This document shows positions 19,051-19,084 of a stretch of DNA of 19,084 nucleotides, in pieces; within the stretch, counting starts at the first letter, position 1; each line of letters opens with the position of its first letter. Made by a program: the position numbers and the translations under genes. The notes under the pieces were generated by a model. It was not told where the DNA came from, did not search any database, and saw only the letters and a list, made by a program, of their open reading frames with translations. The stretch comes from Byssothecium circinans. Taxonomy: Eukaryota > Ascomycota > Dothideomycetes > Pleosporales > Massarinaceae. The stretch spans positions 122,936 to 142,019 of the forward strand of contig ML977003.1 in assembly GCA_010015675.1 (NCBI GenBank), in the 5' to 3' direction.

Positions 19051-19084
<34 letters not shown>
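19051..19084. repeat. (AGT)n microsatellite at window end
   Basis: Eleven uninterrupted agt triplets plus one base run to the end of the window, and the tract may continue beyond. It lies in or next to the 5' part of gag. Confidence 0.9.

Larger units (their letters stand above)
10556..19084 (-). mobile_element. Gypsy/Ty3 chromovirus LTR retrotransposon (5' end outside the window)
   Basis: Minus-strand element: 3' LTR 10556-11049, polypurine tract, an antisense ORF, then gag-pol in a single frame with protease, reverse transcriptase, RNase H, integrase and a C-terminal chromodomain. It begins exactly inside the Copia integrase core and is itself split by the Fot transposon at 16984-18839. 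Its 5' LTR and the start of gag lie beyond the right edge. The chromodomain places it among chromoviruses, whose integrases target marked chromatin (family knowledge). CA and TG are more frequent than in Copia, so RIP was less complete here. Confidence 0.9.

Overview
The window looks like filamentous ascomycete nuclear DNA (Pezizomycotina; the transposon families resemble those of Pleosporales such as Pyrenophora or Parastagonospora, which is inference from family resemblance). It has two compartments. Bases ~545-4955 are GC-normal, single-copy-like DNA with short spliceosomal introns. Bases 1-545 and ~5060-19084 are AT-rich, nearly free of CA and TG, very rich in TA, and full of transposon reading frames whose stops are almost all TAA/TAG. 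That is the signature of repeat-induced point mutation (RIP, CpA to TpA).

GC island: one apparently intact gene, a four-exon GMC-family alcohol oxidase-like oxidoreductase (687-2647, 602 aa), is bracketed by a near-identical inverted repeat (562-635 and 2758-2841). A spacer of about 2 kb with no recognisable gene follows; it holds a 36-bp-arm hairpin (2978-3096). Then comes the first 55 codons of a short-chain dehydrogenase (4791-4955), cut off exactly where a Copia LTR begins (4956).

Transposon stack: a minus-strand Copia element starts with its 3' LTR (4956-5107), continues with an unrecognised ORF that ends at that LTR, and has pol up to 10555. A Gypsy/Ty3 chromovirus, also minus strand, interrupts Copia inside the integrase at 10556 (3' LTR 10556-11049, one gag-pol frame from 16983 down to 11671). 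Its gag is in turn split by a Fot/pogo DNA transposon (16986-18837) flanked by TA duplications. A 1055-bp TIR element (5525-6579), itself carrying a smaller TIR element, sits in the unrecognised Copia-side ORF. A second copy of the 1055-bp element is cut by the left window edge (1-304). For both TIR insertions that split a frame, removing the element and one TA restores the host frame, so the nesting order is well supported.

Every transposon enzyme is inactivated. The changes are overwhelmingly transitions, and many catalytic Asp codons have become Asn. RIP looks heaviest in Copia and lighter in Gypsy and Fot, in line with the nesting order. Most notable for follow-up: the inverted repeat around the oxidase gene, an ORF antisense to Gypsy pol whose cysteine spacing fits a Zn2Cys6 cluster, and the unrecognised third ORF of the Copia-side element.
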